The position numbers and the translations under genes are program-made. The notes below the pieces were generated by a model. That model saw only the letters and a program-made list of their open reading frames with translations, made no database searches and was not told the origin of the DNA. A DNA stretch of 31,406 bases, from positions 1-31,406 of the IMG/VR virus record IMGVR_UViG_3300046718_000718; one strand, 5' to 3'. The DNA comes from a virus. Of this stretch, positions 20,962-26,983 are shown piece by piece; the stretch's first letter is position 1, and every line of letters begins with the position of its first letter.

Positions 20962-21223
20962 CGGGAAGGAACTCCCGAAGAACGACTCGGGCGAGTACGT
21001 CGGCAGCGGCAGCCAGAAGGTCAACGTCCAGAAGACGGACGCCACGGCCGACCCGCTGATGGACGACGCCGGGAATCCGGTCGAAGGCGGAACGCCCGAG
21101 GCCTTGCTTCACGCCGTCCTGAGCCACTTCAAGGATGAGGATGACACTGAGATCGTCTCGGTGACCATCCTGGAGATCCGTCCTGTCCGCGAGGTCTCCG
21201 GGTTGGAGCTCGCGAGACTGTGA
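20864..21223 (+). CDS. Hypothetical protein, 119 residues
   Basis: AAGGAG at 20851-20856 lies 7 bases before ATG 20864; the in-frame ATG at 20858 is too close. The product (YMAIVRKRVTLRTPELNSKA, then DSGEYVGSGSQKVN and DTEIVSVTILEIRPVREV) looks like a soluble alpha/beta protein. It is coupled by GTGA to the next gene. No family was recognised. Confidence 0.6.
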   Translation: MQNPKYMAIVRKRVTLRTPELNSKAKPLLVDADGKELPKNDSGEYVGSGSQKVNVQKTDATADPLMDDAGNPVEGGTPEALLHAVLSHFKDEDDTEIVSVTILEIRPVREVSGLELARL

Positions 21224-21510
21224 CGGGAGACGAGCTGACCCCCATGACGAAGCTCTCGTTCGACTGCGGGGACATCCCGGTCGCCTGCATCTGCAGCGGC
21301 GCGATCTATGCCCTCGACCGGATTGTCGAAGGCAGCGTCGACACGCTCGTGACTGTCCGCGGGAAGGTCATCAGGGGAGACGTGACCGTGATCAACGGTC
21401 GCCCCTGCGCGGACTGCCGCTTCCAGCCGTCGGATTCGGCCTGCGGCGAGAAGTTGACGACCTGCGCGTACCGGCCGCTGGCCGGTCCGCTCTTCGTTCC
21501 ACGACCGTAG
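21220..21510 (+). CDS. Cys-containing protein, 96 residues
   Basis: The GTG at 21220 overlaps the upstream TGA; an in-frame ATG at 21244 is an alternative. The product has FDCGDIPVACICSGAIYALD, then CADCRFQPSDSACGEKLTTC, a seven-Cys pattern that could fold as a zinc or iron-sulfur module. It is the last gene before the GC-rich structured segment. Confidence 0.6.
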   Translation: MTGDELTPMTKLSFDCGDIPVACICSGAIYALDRIVEGSVDTLVTVRGKVIRGDVTVINGRPCADCRFQPSDSACGEKLTTCAYRPLAGPLFVPRP

Positions 21511-21803
21511 ACGTTTCTCGGTGTGCCCTTTCCTTCCCAGGACTGGGGGCGCACCACACCCCTCCCTAGCGGGGGGAGGTCCGGCCAGTAGTACCCTATC
21601 CCGGACCTCCCCCGGCGCCCGTCGCGGGCCCCGGAACCCCGGTCTGGAGGCCGGAAAAGGCCTTCCGCGGGGTCCTGCGCCCCAGGGGGCGGCCGGTAGG
21701 GGGCACGTCCTGCGAACGGCGGGATAGGAGAGCCCAAGCCCCTGCGGAGGGGCTTTGGACCCGCCCGTGCCCCCGACCGGCGCCCCCTGGGGATCCCCTC
21801 CCT
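21511..21803. other. GC-rich gene-free segment with dense inverted repeats
   Basis: No convincing gene lies here. Perfect 13-base arms GGGGGAGGTCCGG (21572-21584) and CCGGACCTCCCCC (21601-21613) flank a 16-base loop. GCCCG-TCG-CGGGC is at 21617-21629. A longer inverted repeat joins 21680-21707 with 21766-21792 (one extra G, one mismatch) around a loop containing the AAGCCCCT hairpin. CCCAGGACTGGG is at 21536-21547. The segment could be a structured RNA on either strand, a terminator cluster, or an origin or packaging region. Confidence 0.6.
21736..21755. terminator. Hairpin, possible bidirectional terminator
   Basis: AAGCCCCT-GCGG-AGGGGCTT is a perfect 8-bp stem with a 4-base loop. Only a short T run follows (CTTTGG on plus; the minus side has CTTGGG), so intrinsic termination would be moderate. 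It sits in the loop of a larger inverted repeat (21680-21792). Confidence 0.5.
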
Positions 21804-21828
21804 GGGCACTCTATGGTTATTCTGTGCC
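21804..21828 (-). repeat. Dispersed junction element, minus-strand copy
   Basis: On the minus strand it reads TGGCAC, 11 bases, AGAGTGCC, the exact consensus, facing the GC-rich segment rather than the SprT-like gene. This suggests that the element controls, or marks the edge of, something in 21511-21803. Confidence 0.75.
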
Positions 21829-21843
21829 AAATGCGGTATTTAT

Positions 21844-21871
21844 TTGACATCATACCTAGGTATGATATCAT
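21844..21871 (+). promoter_or_regulatory. Promoter with overlapping palindromic operators
   Basis: TTGACA (21844-21849), 16 bases, TATCAT (21866-21871). The spacer contains a perfect 18-base palindrome ATCATACCTAGGTATGAT (21849-21866), and a second one, ATGATATCAT (21862-21871), overlaps the -10 box. A dimeric repressor could switch the downstream SprT-like gene set. The design parallels the promoter at 5432. Confidence 0.75.
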
Positions 21872-21897
21872 AGATACAGTTGATGGAGGATCTGACC

Positions 21898-22476
21898 ATG
21901 AGCAAGGCAACCCAGGTGAACCGCGAGGCGTGGCTCCGCGCGGCGTATTCCCTCCTGCGGAAGGAGCTGATCAAGGAGTGCCCGGCCCAGGTGGCGCTCT
22001 CCTGGAGCTTCCCGGCCAAGGGCGGCACGTCGGCGAACCGGCGCCGCATCGGGGAGTGTCACTACAAGGGCGCGTCCGCTGGAGGCGCCGTCGAGGGCGA
22101 CTGCGTCGTCCTGATCTCGCCGACCCTCCGGGAGCCCGCCCAGATCGTCGAGACCCTGCTCCACGAGATGGTCCACGTCGCGCTCCCCATGGGTACCGGT
22201 CACCGGAAGCAGTTCTCCCGCCTCGCGGCCCGGGTCGGCCTCGTCAAGCCCTGGACGGCGACCAAGGCCTCCCCGGAGCTCGCCAAGCGGATCGAGGGGT
22301 TCCTGAAGAAGCTGCCCGCGTGGCCCGGCGGCTACCTGGAGATCCACACGACCCAGAAGAACCGCCAGCTGAAGGCGGTCTGCTCCTGCGACCGGATCAT
22401 CCGCGGATCGCTCAAGCTGTTCGGCGACGGGCCGATCATCTGCGGGCTCTGTGAATGCACCTTCGAGCTGGCGTAG
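21898..22476 (+). CDS. SprT-like zinc metallopeptidase-family protein
   Basis: The 192-residue protein has LLHEMVHVALPMGTGHRKQF, with His89-Glu90-His93 as zinc and catalytic ligands and the GH of the SprT family (GHR..F). A C-terminal Cys region (VCSCDRIIRG, then ICGLCECTF) fits the zinc ribbon common to SprT/Spartan proteins. Such proteases cut DNA-bound or DNA-crosslinked proteins; phage copies are uncharacterised. GGAGGA at 21885-21890 sets the ATG at 21898. It is the first gene behind the double-palindrome promoter. Confidence 0.8.
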   Translation: MSKATQVNREAWLRAAYSLLRKELIKECPAQVALSWSFPAKGGTSANRRRIGECHYKGASAGGAVEGDCVVLISPTLREPAQIVETLLHEMVHVALPMGTGHRKQFSRLAARVGLVKPWTATKASPELAKRIEGFLKKLPAWPGGYLEIHTTQKNRQLKAVCSCDRIIRGSLKLFGDGPIICGLCECTFELA

Positions 22477-22514
22477 TGACCGTGTACACCGTGACTTCGA
22501 AGAAGGAGGACATG

Positions 22515-22988
22515 ATGATGGCGACGGAACCCAAGGCGGCGGCGCCCGCCGTCAAGCTCTTCAACGGGCGCTACACGATCGAGTCCAAGCAGACCGGCGA
22601 GCACCGCACCTTCTGGGTGAAGACCCAGGCCGCCGATGCGGAGTTCGCGCCCGGCAAGCGCGTCGTCTCGCTCCTGACCGGCTCCCAGAACGACGACCCC
22701 GACTGCTACACCGGCTTCGCCTTCGTCGACGACCGCGGGATCCACGTCTGGGCGTCCAAGGCCAAGCCCGGCGCTCCTGCGGGCTCCGGCGGCCACCGCT
22801 GGCTCCAGTTCGCCGACCTGCTCTGGGCGCTCGCCCTGGACGGCGCTCTGTCGCCCTGGGCGGACAAGGGCTTCACGATCCTCATGGAGGGCGCCTGCTG
22901 CCGGTGCAACCGGCCTCTGACGACGCCTGAGTCGATCCGGAACGGCATCGGTCCGATCTGCGCCGAGCTGGCCGGGGGAGGGTTCTAA
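22515..22988 (+). CDS. DUF6011-like phage protein
   Basis: The 157-residue protein has GRYTIESKQTGEHRTFWVKT, EFAPGKRVVSLLTGSQNDD, GFAFVDDRGIHVWASK, and a C-terminal zinc motif (ACCRCNRPLTTPESIRNGIG, then PICAEL). CxRCxRPLTxPxSxxxGIGPxC is the DUF6011 signature. The role is unknown, and it recurs in tailed phages and actinobacterial plasmids. Three in-frame ATGs follow AAGGAGG (22512, 22515, 22518); the middle one has suitable spacing. Confidence 0.8.
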   Translation: MMATEPKAAAPAVKLFNGRYTIESKQTGEHRTFWVKTQAADAEFAPGKRVVSLLTGSQNDDPDCYTGFAFVDDRGIHVWASKAKPGAPAGSGGHRWLQFADLLWALALDGALSPWADKGFTILMEGACCRCNRPLTTPESIRNGIGPICAELAGGGF

Positions 22989-22989
22989 G

Positions 22990-23262
22990 ATGCCCAAGAC
23001 GCCGTGCAAGTACTGCGGGTTCGAGGTCCAGCAGTCCGATGAGGACTGCCCGGCGGTCCAGTACAAGTACGTCCCGCTGTACCGGCCGCCCGGGTTCGCC
23101 ACCGTTCCGTCCGGCTGGGTCCTGGTCGAGCGCCCGCGGCAGTCCTGCGGCTTCGATCGCCGCACCGACCTTCCGCTCTCGGAGCACCAGTTCGGGGTGA
23201 TCGGCTACGCCAAGCGGCTCCCGGTCGCCGACGTCGACGCCTTCCAGTTGAAACCCCTGTAG
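22990..23262 (+). CDS. Zinc-knuckle protein, 90 residues
   Basis: MPKTPCKYCGFEVQQSDEDC holds a CxxC near the start and SCGFDRRTD a later Cys. The middle is aromatic and Pro-rich (YVPLYRPPGFATVPSGWVLV). It starts one base after the previous stop. No family was recognised. Confidence 0.6.
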   Translation: MPKTPCKYCGFEVQQSDEDCPAVQYKYVPLYRPPGFATVPSGWVLVERPRQSCGFDRRTDLPLSEHQFGVIGYAKRLPVADVDAFQLKPL

Positions 23263-23274
23263 GAGGAAGAGACC

Positions 23275-23487
23275 ATGTTCTGCGCCACCTGCATCGAGCG
23301 GCCGAATCACCTGTACGCGAGCCTTAAGGTCGAGGTGATCGCCGACCGCTCCGGCGAGTGGGTCGGAAACGGCCTACGCTTCGCCACCCAGGCCGAGGCC
23401 GAGGAGTACGCCAAGGACCTCTACTCCCGATGGACGGCGGTCAAGGAGTGGCGCGTCCTTCCGTCGAACGACCCCGTGAATCGGTAG
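23275..23487 (+). CDS. Conserved phage protein (WVGNGLRFAT family)
   Basis: The 70-residue protein has EWVGNGLRFATQAEAEEYAK, DLYSRWTAVKEWRVLPSNDP and VN near the end. This WxGNxLRFAT ... RWxxVxxxRVxxSxDPVN pattern is widespread among phages, with no known function. AGGAGGAAGAGACC is the SD. An N-terminal CATC pair is added here. Confidence 0.8.
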   Translation: MFCATCIERPNHLYASLKVEVIADRSGEWVGNGLRFATQAEAEEYAKDLYSRWTAVKEWRVLPSNDPVNR

Positions 23488-23499
23488 AAGGAGAGTTCG

Positions 23500-23700
23500 A
23501 TGATCTGCAGAATCTGCTGTCGGCGGCCCGTCCTGAGCGGCGGGAGGACCTGCGGGGACTCCCACTGTCAGGAGGCCGACTACTACGAGAACCGAGCCAG
23601 GAACACGCGCGGTCGGATGCGCGGCGAAGCGTTCGCCCTGGCGAGTCAGAAGGCGGCGATCGCCTCCGAGCGGTCGCCAGAAGAAGGAGGTGTCCGTTGA
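23500..23700 (+). CDS. Small zinc-finger protein, 66 residues
   Basis: MICRICCRRPVLSGGRTCGD, then SHCQEADYYENRARNTRG, is a CxxC...C...C pattern with a basic helix, typical of small DNA-associated phage zinc fingers. Its TGA overlaps the next start, which appears to be TTG (TTGA at 23697-23700). Confidence 0.6.
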   Translation: MICRICCRRPVLSGGRTCGDSHCQEADYYENRARNTRGRMRGEAFALASQKAAIASERSPEEGGVR

Positions 23701-24020
23701 CCTTTCCCGCCAACGTCCGCCGCGCGATCTACGACCGTGTTCCGCCTCGGGCCCGCGGCATGAAGCCCGGATCCGCGACCACCTCGATCGTCGTCCGCCT
23801 CGAAGTCGACTCGAATCGGGTCAAGAACATCGGCGGGCGGGAGCGTCAGCTCAACCTGACCGATCGGGAGCTCTCCTGCCTGCAGCCGCTCCGGATCACG
23901 CTCTTCTCGAACAAGGACGCTCGCCGGAAGGTCCGGCTGATCATCAACCGGCGCCGGGCGTACCTGCTGTCGGTCACCGAGACCGGCATCATCGTCTTCT
24001 CATACACGAAGATTGGATAG
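23697..24020 (+). CDS. Hypothetical protein, TTG start, 107 residues
   Basis: AAGAAGGAGG ends 6 bases before TTG 23697, which overlaps the upstream TGA. The product (MTFPANVRRAIYDRVPPRAR, then TTSIVVRLEVDSNRVKN and RAYLLSVTETGIIVFSYTKI) is beta-rich. A TTG start is rare, but the SD and overlap support it. The long frame back to 23358 is a shadow. Confidence 0.6.
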   Translation: MTFPANVRRAIYDRVPPRARGMKPGSATTSIVVRLEVDSNRVKNIGGRERQLNLTDRELSCLQPLRITLFSNKDARRKVRLIINRRRAYLLSVTETGIIVFSYTKIG

Positions 24021-24032
24021 GAGGATAGAGAG

Positions 24033-24347
24033 ATGAGATCCAAGGACGTCGACCCCGTGAAGTGTCCGGTCCTGCACGCCAAGCTGCTCCGCCAGGAGCA
24101 GAAGGCAGATGCGGACTGGAAGCGGATCGCCGAGCTGCGGAAGACCGGCCAGGACGGCTCGGCGAGGCGCATGGTCAAGAAGGTCCTGGGCGTCAAGAAG
24201 GGCCCGCCGATGACGGAGGAGAAGAAGGCGACGCTGGCTGACTGGAAGGAGCAGCACAAGGACGAGATCAAGGAGCGCAAGCAGCAGGAGCGGGAGATCC
24301 GGCGGCGCACGATCGCGCTGCTAACGACTGGAAAGAAGAGAAAGTAG
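24033..24347 (+). CDS. Highly charged helical protein, 104 residues
   Basis: The sequence is Lys/Glu/Arg-rich (KLLRQEQKADADWKRIAELR, then EEKKATLADWKEQHKDEIKE) with a basic tail (TTGKKRK). One long helix or coiled coil and nucleic-acid binding are likely. AGGAGGATAGAG is a strong SD. No family was recognised. Confidence 0.6.
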   Translation: MRSKDVDPVKCPVLHAKLLRQEQKADADWKRIAELRKTGQDGSARRMVKKVLGVKKGPPMTEEKKATLADWKEQHKDEIKERKQQEREIRRRTIALLTTGKKRK

Positions 24348-24356
24348 AGTTACAGG

Positions 24357-24506
24357 ATGAACAGATTTAGAGTCCGGAACCGTCCGCGTCGTTGCCGCTC
24401 CAGATTCTTTAAGACCCTGAGAAAGGCGCTGGCGCAGATGCGGTGGGACTTCCTTCGTCTACAGGACGAGCACGGAGAGGACCTGAGCGGCATGGAAAAC
24501 TGGTAG
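24357..24506 (+). CDS. Basic peptide, 49 residues
   Basis: MNRFRVRNRPRRCRSRFFKT is extremely Arg-rich. A helix (LRKALAQMRWDFLRLQDEHG) and an acidic end follow. It could be an RNA- or DNA-binding peptide. The SD is weak (ACAGG), which lowers confidence. Confidence 0.45.
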   Translation: MNRFRVRNRPRRCRSRFFKTLRKALAQMRWDFLRLQDEHGEDLSGMENW

Positions 24507-24541
24507 ATTGATTCTCGTAACGTGATAGGAGGATAGCGAAC

Positions 24542-24826
24542 ATGGTGACCCAGGTCGAGATCGCGAAGCACGTCGGGATCGACGTTTCCAGCGTCAACAA
24601 GATCATCAACAAGTCTCCCGGAAAGTTCAAGAAGGAGACGATCGCCGCCGTCTTCAAGGCAGCAAAGAAGTTCAAGTACAACTTCCGGCGCTCGTCGAAG
24701 GCGAACCTCCGCCGCATCCTGATGCAGCTCTTCCCGAAGGACTCGGCGCCGGTCGAGATCGCGCTGGCGCGTGGCGTCACTGTCCCGACTGCGGTGGAGA
24801 TCCTGCTGACCCTGTACGGAACCTAA
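24542..24826 (+). CDS. LacI-type helix-turn-helix protein without ligand domain
   Basis: Residues 2-50 (TQVEIAKHVGIDVSSVNKII, then NKSPGKFKKETIAAVFKAAK and FKYN) match the LacI DNA-binding domain pattern: IAxxxGxxxxxV...ET...V..AA...Y. The second half (SKANLRRILMQLFPKDSAPV...) is not the sugar-binding domain. So it is a 94-residue HTH-only regulator, probably dimeric. Candidate targets are the palindromes at 5437 and 21849. AGGAGGATAGCGAAC is the SD. Confidence 0.75.
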   Translation: MVTQVEIAKHVGIDVSSVNKIINKSPGKFKKETIAAVFKAAKKFKYNFRRSSKANLRRILMQLFPKDSAPVEIALARGVTVPTAVEILLTLYGT

Positions 24827-24862
24827 GGAGGGCGGACCCTCTTTGGACCCTCTCTCTCTATC

Positions 24863-24888
24863 GGGGCCGGGCAATGTTGCCCGGCCCC
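24863..24888. terminator. Strong hairpin, probable transcription terminator
   Basis: GGGGCCGGGC-AATGTT-GCCCGGCCCC is a perfect 10-bp GC-rich stem, extendable by AA/TT to 12 bp. ATCTTGC follows, a weak U tract. A CTCTCTCTAT run precedes it. It lies in the 121-base gap after the LacI-type HTH gene and before a fresh gene set, as a terminator should. Confidence 0.75.
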
Positions 24889-24895
24889 ATCTTGC

Positions 24896-24918
24896 GGGTG
24901 CTCCTGCGTGGAGCATCC
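24896..24918. other. Second hairpin before the 24948 gene
   Basis: GGGTGCTCC and GGAGCATCC form a 9-bp stem (one G-U pair) with a 5-base loop. It starts 8 bases after the terminator stem and ends 29 bases before the next ATG. It could be a second terminator, an RNA-processing site or a leader structure. Confidence 0.45.
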
Positions 24919-24947
24919 ACAAGGTACGAATGAAGAAGGAGAAACTA

Positions 24948-25583
24948 ATGTCTCGCAGAGGAACGGCAAAGGTCGACAAGCTCGAGTGGCGCGGCGTGGT
25001 CTACCCGATCTTCCTGAACAAGGAGACCGGTGAGTTTTCCGCTCACGTCCCGGATCCGGACAATGTCCACAGACCGATGGAATCGTTCCATGGAGAGTTA
25101 CCCGAGGTAAAGAAGCAGCTCGAGAAGTACCTCAAGGAGGCCGACGGAAAGGACCTGGAGTGGGAGCCGGTCATCATCATCAAGTACGAGAAGCGCGAGA
25201 ACTGGAATTACGGCCGTAGGAGCGATAACTCCCTGGACCTGGACTACAAGCGCGGGTTCCGCGCTAAGACGATCAGCGGGAAGCTGCTCTGGCGGGACTT
25301 CCTGGACACGAGCCCAGACAGTCAGGACGACGTCACCGTGAAGATGCAGGAGTACAACACGGATCCGCCGTACTGGCGATCGAGCGCAGTCGAGATCGCG
25401 TACACGCCGGAACGCTGGAGCTCGCTCCGGCTGATCACCGAGACCATGAAGCTGATGAACGAGCGACTTCAGAAGATCCTGAGCGGAGGCGCGGACGAGA
25501 TCGCCAAGATGCTGCACGGGATCTCCGAGAAGGGAGCGCAGATGCTTCTTCCGGCGCCGAAGGAAGGCGGGAAGGGACGATGA
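24948..25583 (+). CDS. Hypothetical protein, 211 residues
   Basis: AAGAAGGAGAAACTA is a good SD for ATG 24948; the earlier in-frame start at 24843 would run through the hairpins. The protein (GVVYPIFLNKETGEFSAHVP ... KKQLEKYLKEADGKDLEW) begins beta-like. It then has YGRRSDNSLDLDYKRGFRAK and a helical, amphipathic C-terminus. No family was recognised. It overlaps the next gene by ATGA. Confidence 0.65.
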   Translation: MSRRGTAKVDKLEWRGVVYPIFLNKETGEFSAHVPDPDNVHRPMESFHGELPEVKKQLEKYLKEADGKDLEWEPVIIIKYEKRENWNYGRRSDNSLDLDYKRGFRAKTISGKLLWRDFLDTSPDSQDDVTVKMQEYNTDPPYWRSSAVEIAYTPERWSSLRLITETMKLMNERLQKILSGGADEIAKMLHGISEKGAQMLLPAPKEGGKGR

Positions 25584-25813
25584 AGATCTATCTAGGAAAG
25601 CCGCCGAAGCCCGGTGGCCCTGAGAAATTCACGATGGGAGAGTCGACCGTTCGTCCAACGGAGCAGCAGCTGAAAAAGATGGGCTTCGAGCGCCCTCTCA
25701 AAAGACTTGCGAAGGCGCTCTCCAAGAATGGGCCTGGAGACGTGATCGGGATTGAGGTCGGTGGGATCGTGTTCAACTGGCTCCTGGATCCGAACGACAA
25801 AAAGCTGTTGTAG
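25580..25813 (+). CDS. Hypothetical protein, 77 residues
   Basis: It reads MKIYLGKPPKPGGPEKFTMG, then RPLKRLAKALSKNGPGDVIG and VFNWLLDPN. It is coupled by ATGA to the upstream gene. A basic helix between two short strands is expected. No family was recognised. Confidence 0.55.
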   Translation: MKIYLGKPPKPGGPEKFTMGESTVRPTEQQLKKMGFERPLKRLAKALSKNGPGDVIGIEVGGIVFNWLLDPNDKKLL

Positions 25814-25853
25814 CTATAAGTGCTGAGTGATTTCAAAGAAGAAGGAGGAGATC

Positions 25854-26294
25854 ATGCGTCGAGTGAAGATGGCTGAGTTCGGGAAGGACCACTGGAGCCT
25901 GCTAGCGTACGTCGAGACGCTCTGCGTCGAGAGCTCGAAGAAAGGGGTCGGAGAGATCAGCAAAGACCGGATGCGCTGCAATCCGAAGCACCACCCGCTA
26001 CATGCGGTGAACGAGGTGCGCGGCGTCCACTGGATCGACGACTACAGCTCGCGCCTCGCGGGGTACTACCCGGAGACGGGCGGGACGGACAAGTCGAAGA
26101 TGGTTCGCGGCCACGACGACTGGGACTGCCTTGACGACTTGGAGGCGGCGAAGTTGATCGAGGTTCTGTCGGAGGCAAACGGGTTCGTCATACTCTCCGA
26201 TCTCGGACGGGAGATGGCGGGGCGCATCCGGGCGCACAAGACCAAGGGCGGGTCCTTCTCGAACTTCAGTCCGGCGGAGACGGTTTCCTCCTGA
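25854..26294 (+). CDS. Conserved protein (FGKDHWSLLAYVE type)
   Basis: GAAGGAGGAGATC sets the ATG at 25854. The 146-residue protein has MAEFGKDHWSLLAYVETLCV, GVGEISKDRMRCNPKHHP and GHDDWDCLDDLEAAKLIEVL. I recall the first two blocks from phage and plasmid proteins without known function. The last part (VILSDLGREMAGRIRAHK) looks like the end of a small winged helix. An upstream GTG at 25827 is less well placed. Confidence 0.65.
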   Translation: MRRVKMAEFGKDHWSLLAYVETLCVESSKKGVGEISKDRMRCNPKHHPLHAVNEVRGVHWIDDYSSRLAGYYPETGGTDKSKMVRGHDDWDCLDDLEAAKLIEVLSEANGFVILSDLGREMAGRIRAHKTKGGSFSNFSPAETVSS

Positions 26295-26346
26295 AAAGGA
26301 TGGCCTATTTTGGCCCCGTAACCAGGGGTATTTGAGGGTGGGAACA

Positions 26347-26895
26347 GTGACGAAAAGCGACTTAAAGCGTTTCTGGGACAAAGTGAAGGTGGATACGACG
26401 ACAGGCTGCTGGATCTGGACCGCCGCAGTCCGGACGTGGAAGAAAGAGCCGCACGACGGCGGCTATGGCGCCTTCTCGATCGACGGCAGGATCCGCCGGG
26501 CCCACAAAGTCGCTTTCCGGATCCTGTTCGGCTACTGGCCGCGCGGCGGCGAGATCCTCCTGCACGGGTGCGACAATAGACGCTGTGTAAACGTCCTGTT
26601 GCATATCCGCCCCGGGACGCAGCTTGAAAATGTGAAGGATATGCTGGATAAAGGTAGAGCTACCCATCAGAGGAGACAACATGGGCGAGTACAACGAGAC
26701 CACGGCGCGAGTCCTGGACGTCCTGTCGAAGAAGCCGTCGACGGTCGACGCGCTGGCGAAGAGCCTCGAGTGCTCCAGGTCGAATGTCACGGTGATCCTT
26801 TTGAAGCTGCTCAAGTTCGGTCGAGTCGACCGCAAGAAGGTCCGGAAGGGCGAGATCGTCATCCGGGCCACCAACCCGCCCGTTACCAGGGATAA
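26347..26895 (+). CDS. HNH endonuclease with anomalous C-terminal overlap
   Basis: The N-terminal DLKRFWDKVKVDTTTGCWIW, GGYGAFSIDGRIRRAHKVAF and LLHGCDNRRCVN followed by GTQLENVKDMLDKGRAT are marks of AP2-type/HNH_3 homing endonucleases, which cut DNA using a His-Asn-metal site. One extra residue separates CVN from the His compared with the common CVNPxHL. After about residue 115 the frame runs 215 bases into the next gene, so the true end may have been lost by a frameshift near 26680. GTG 26347 follows GAGGG; GTG 26338 is possible. Confidence 0.65.
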   Translation: MTKSDLKRFWDKVKVDTTTGCWIWTAAVRTWKKEPHDGGYGAFSIDGRIRRAHKVAFRILFGYWPRGGEILLHGCDNRRCVNVLLHIRPGTQLENVKDMLDKGRATHQRRQHGRVQRDHGASPGRPVEEAVDGRRAGEEPRVLQVECHGDPFEAAQVRSSRPQEGPEGRDRHPGHQPARYQG

Positions 26896-26983
26896 TCTCG
26901 TATTCGTCTACTCGATTACAGACTCCGGCCTTGATAGACTGGAGCGGATCTCGGGGTCGGGTGACGCCGGGCGGGAGGGTTAG
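26681..26983 (+). CDS. Winged-helix DNA-binding protein, 100 residues
   Basis: TTARVLDVLSKKPSTVDALA, then KSLECSRSNVTVILLKLLKF and GRVDRKKVRKGEIVI form a typical MarR/ArsR-like winged helix: helix, recognition helix SRSNVTVILLKL, and wing. A further FVYSITDSGLDRLERI follows the fold. AGAGGAGACAAC gives the SD. It overlaps the reading frame of the HNH gene but has its own clear start. A role as local regulator is inferred. Confidence 0.7.
   Translation: MGEYNETTARVLDVLSKKPSTVDALAKSLECSRSNVTVILLKLLKFGRVDRKKVRKGEIVIRATNPPVTRDNLVFVYSITDSGLDRLERISGSGDAGREG

Noticed and set aside
21306-21910. Minus-strand frames across the GC-rich segment
   Set aside because: The products are Gly/Arg/Pro-rich low complexity, with no SD or motif; the DNA is better explained by hairpins.
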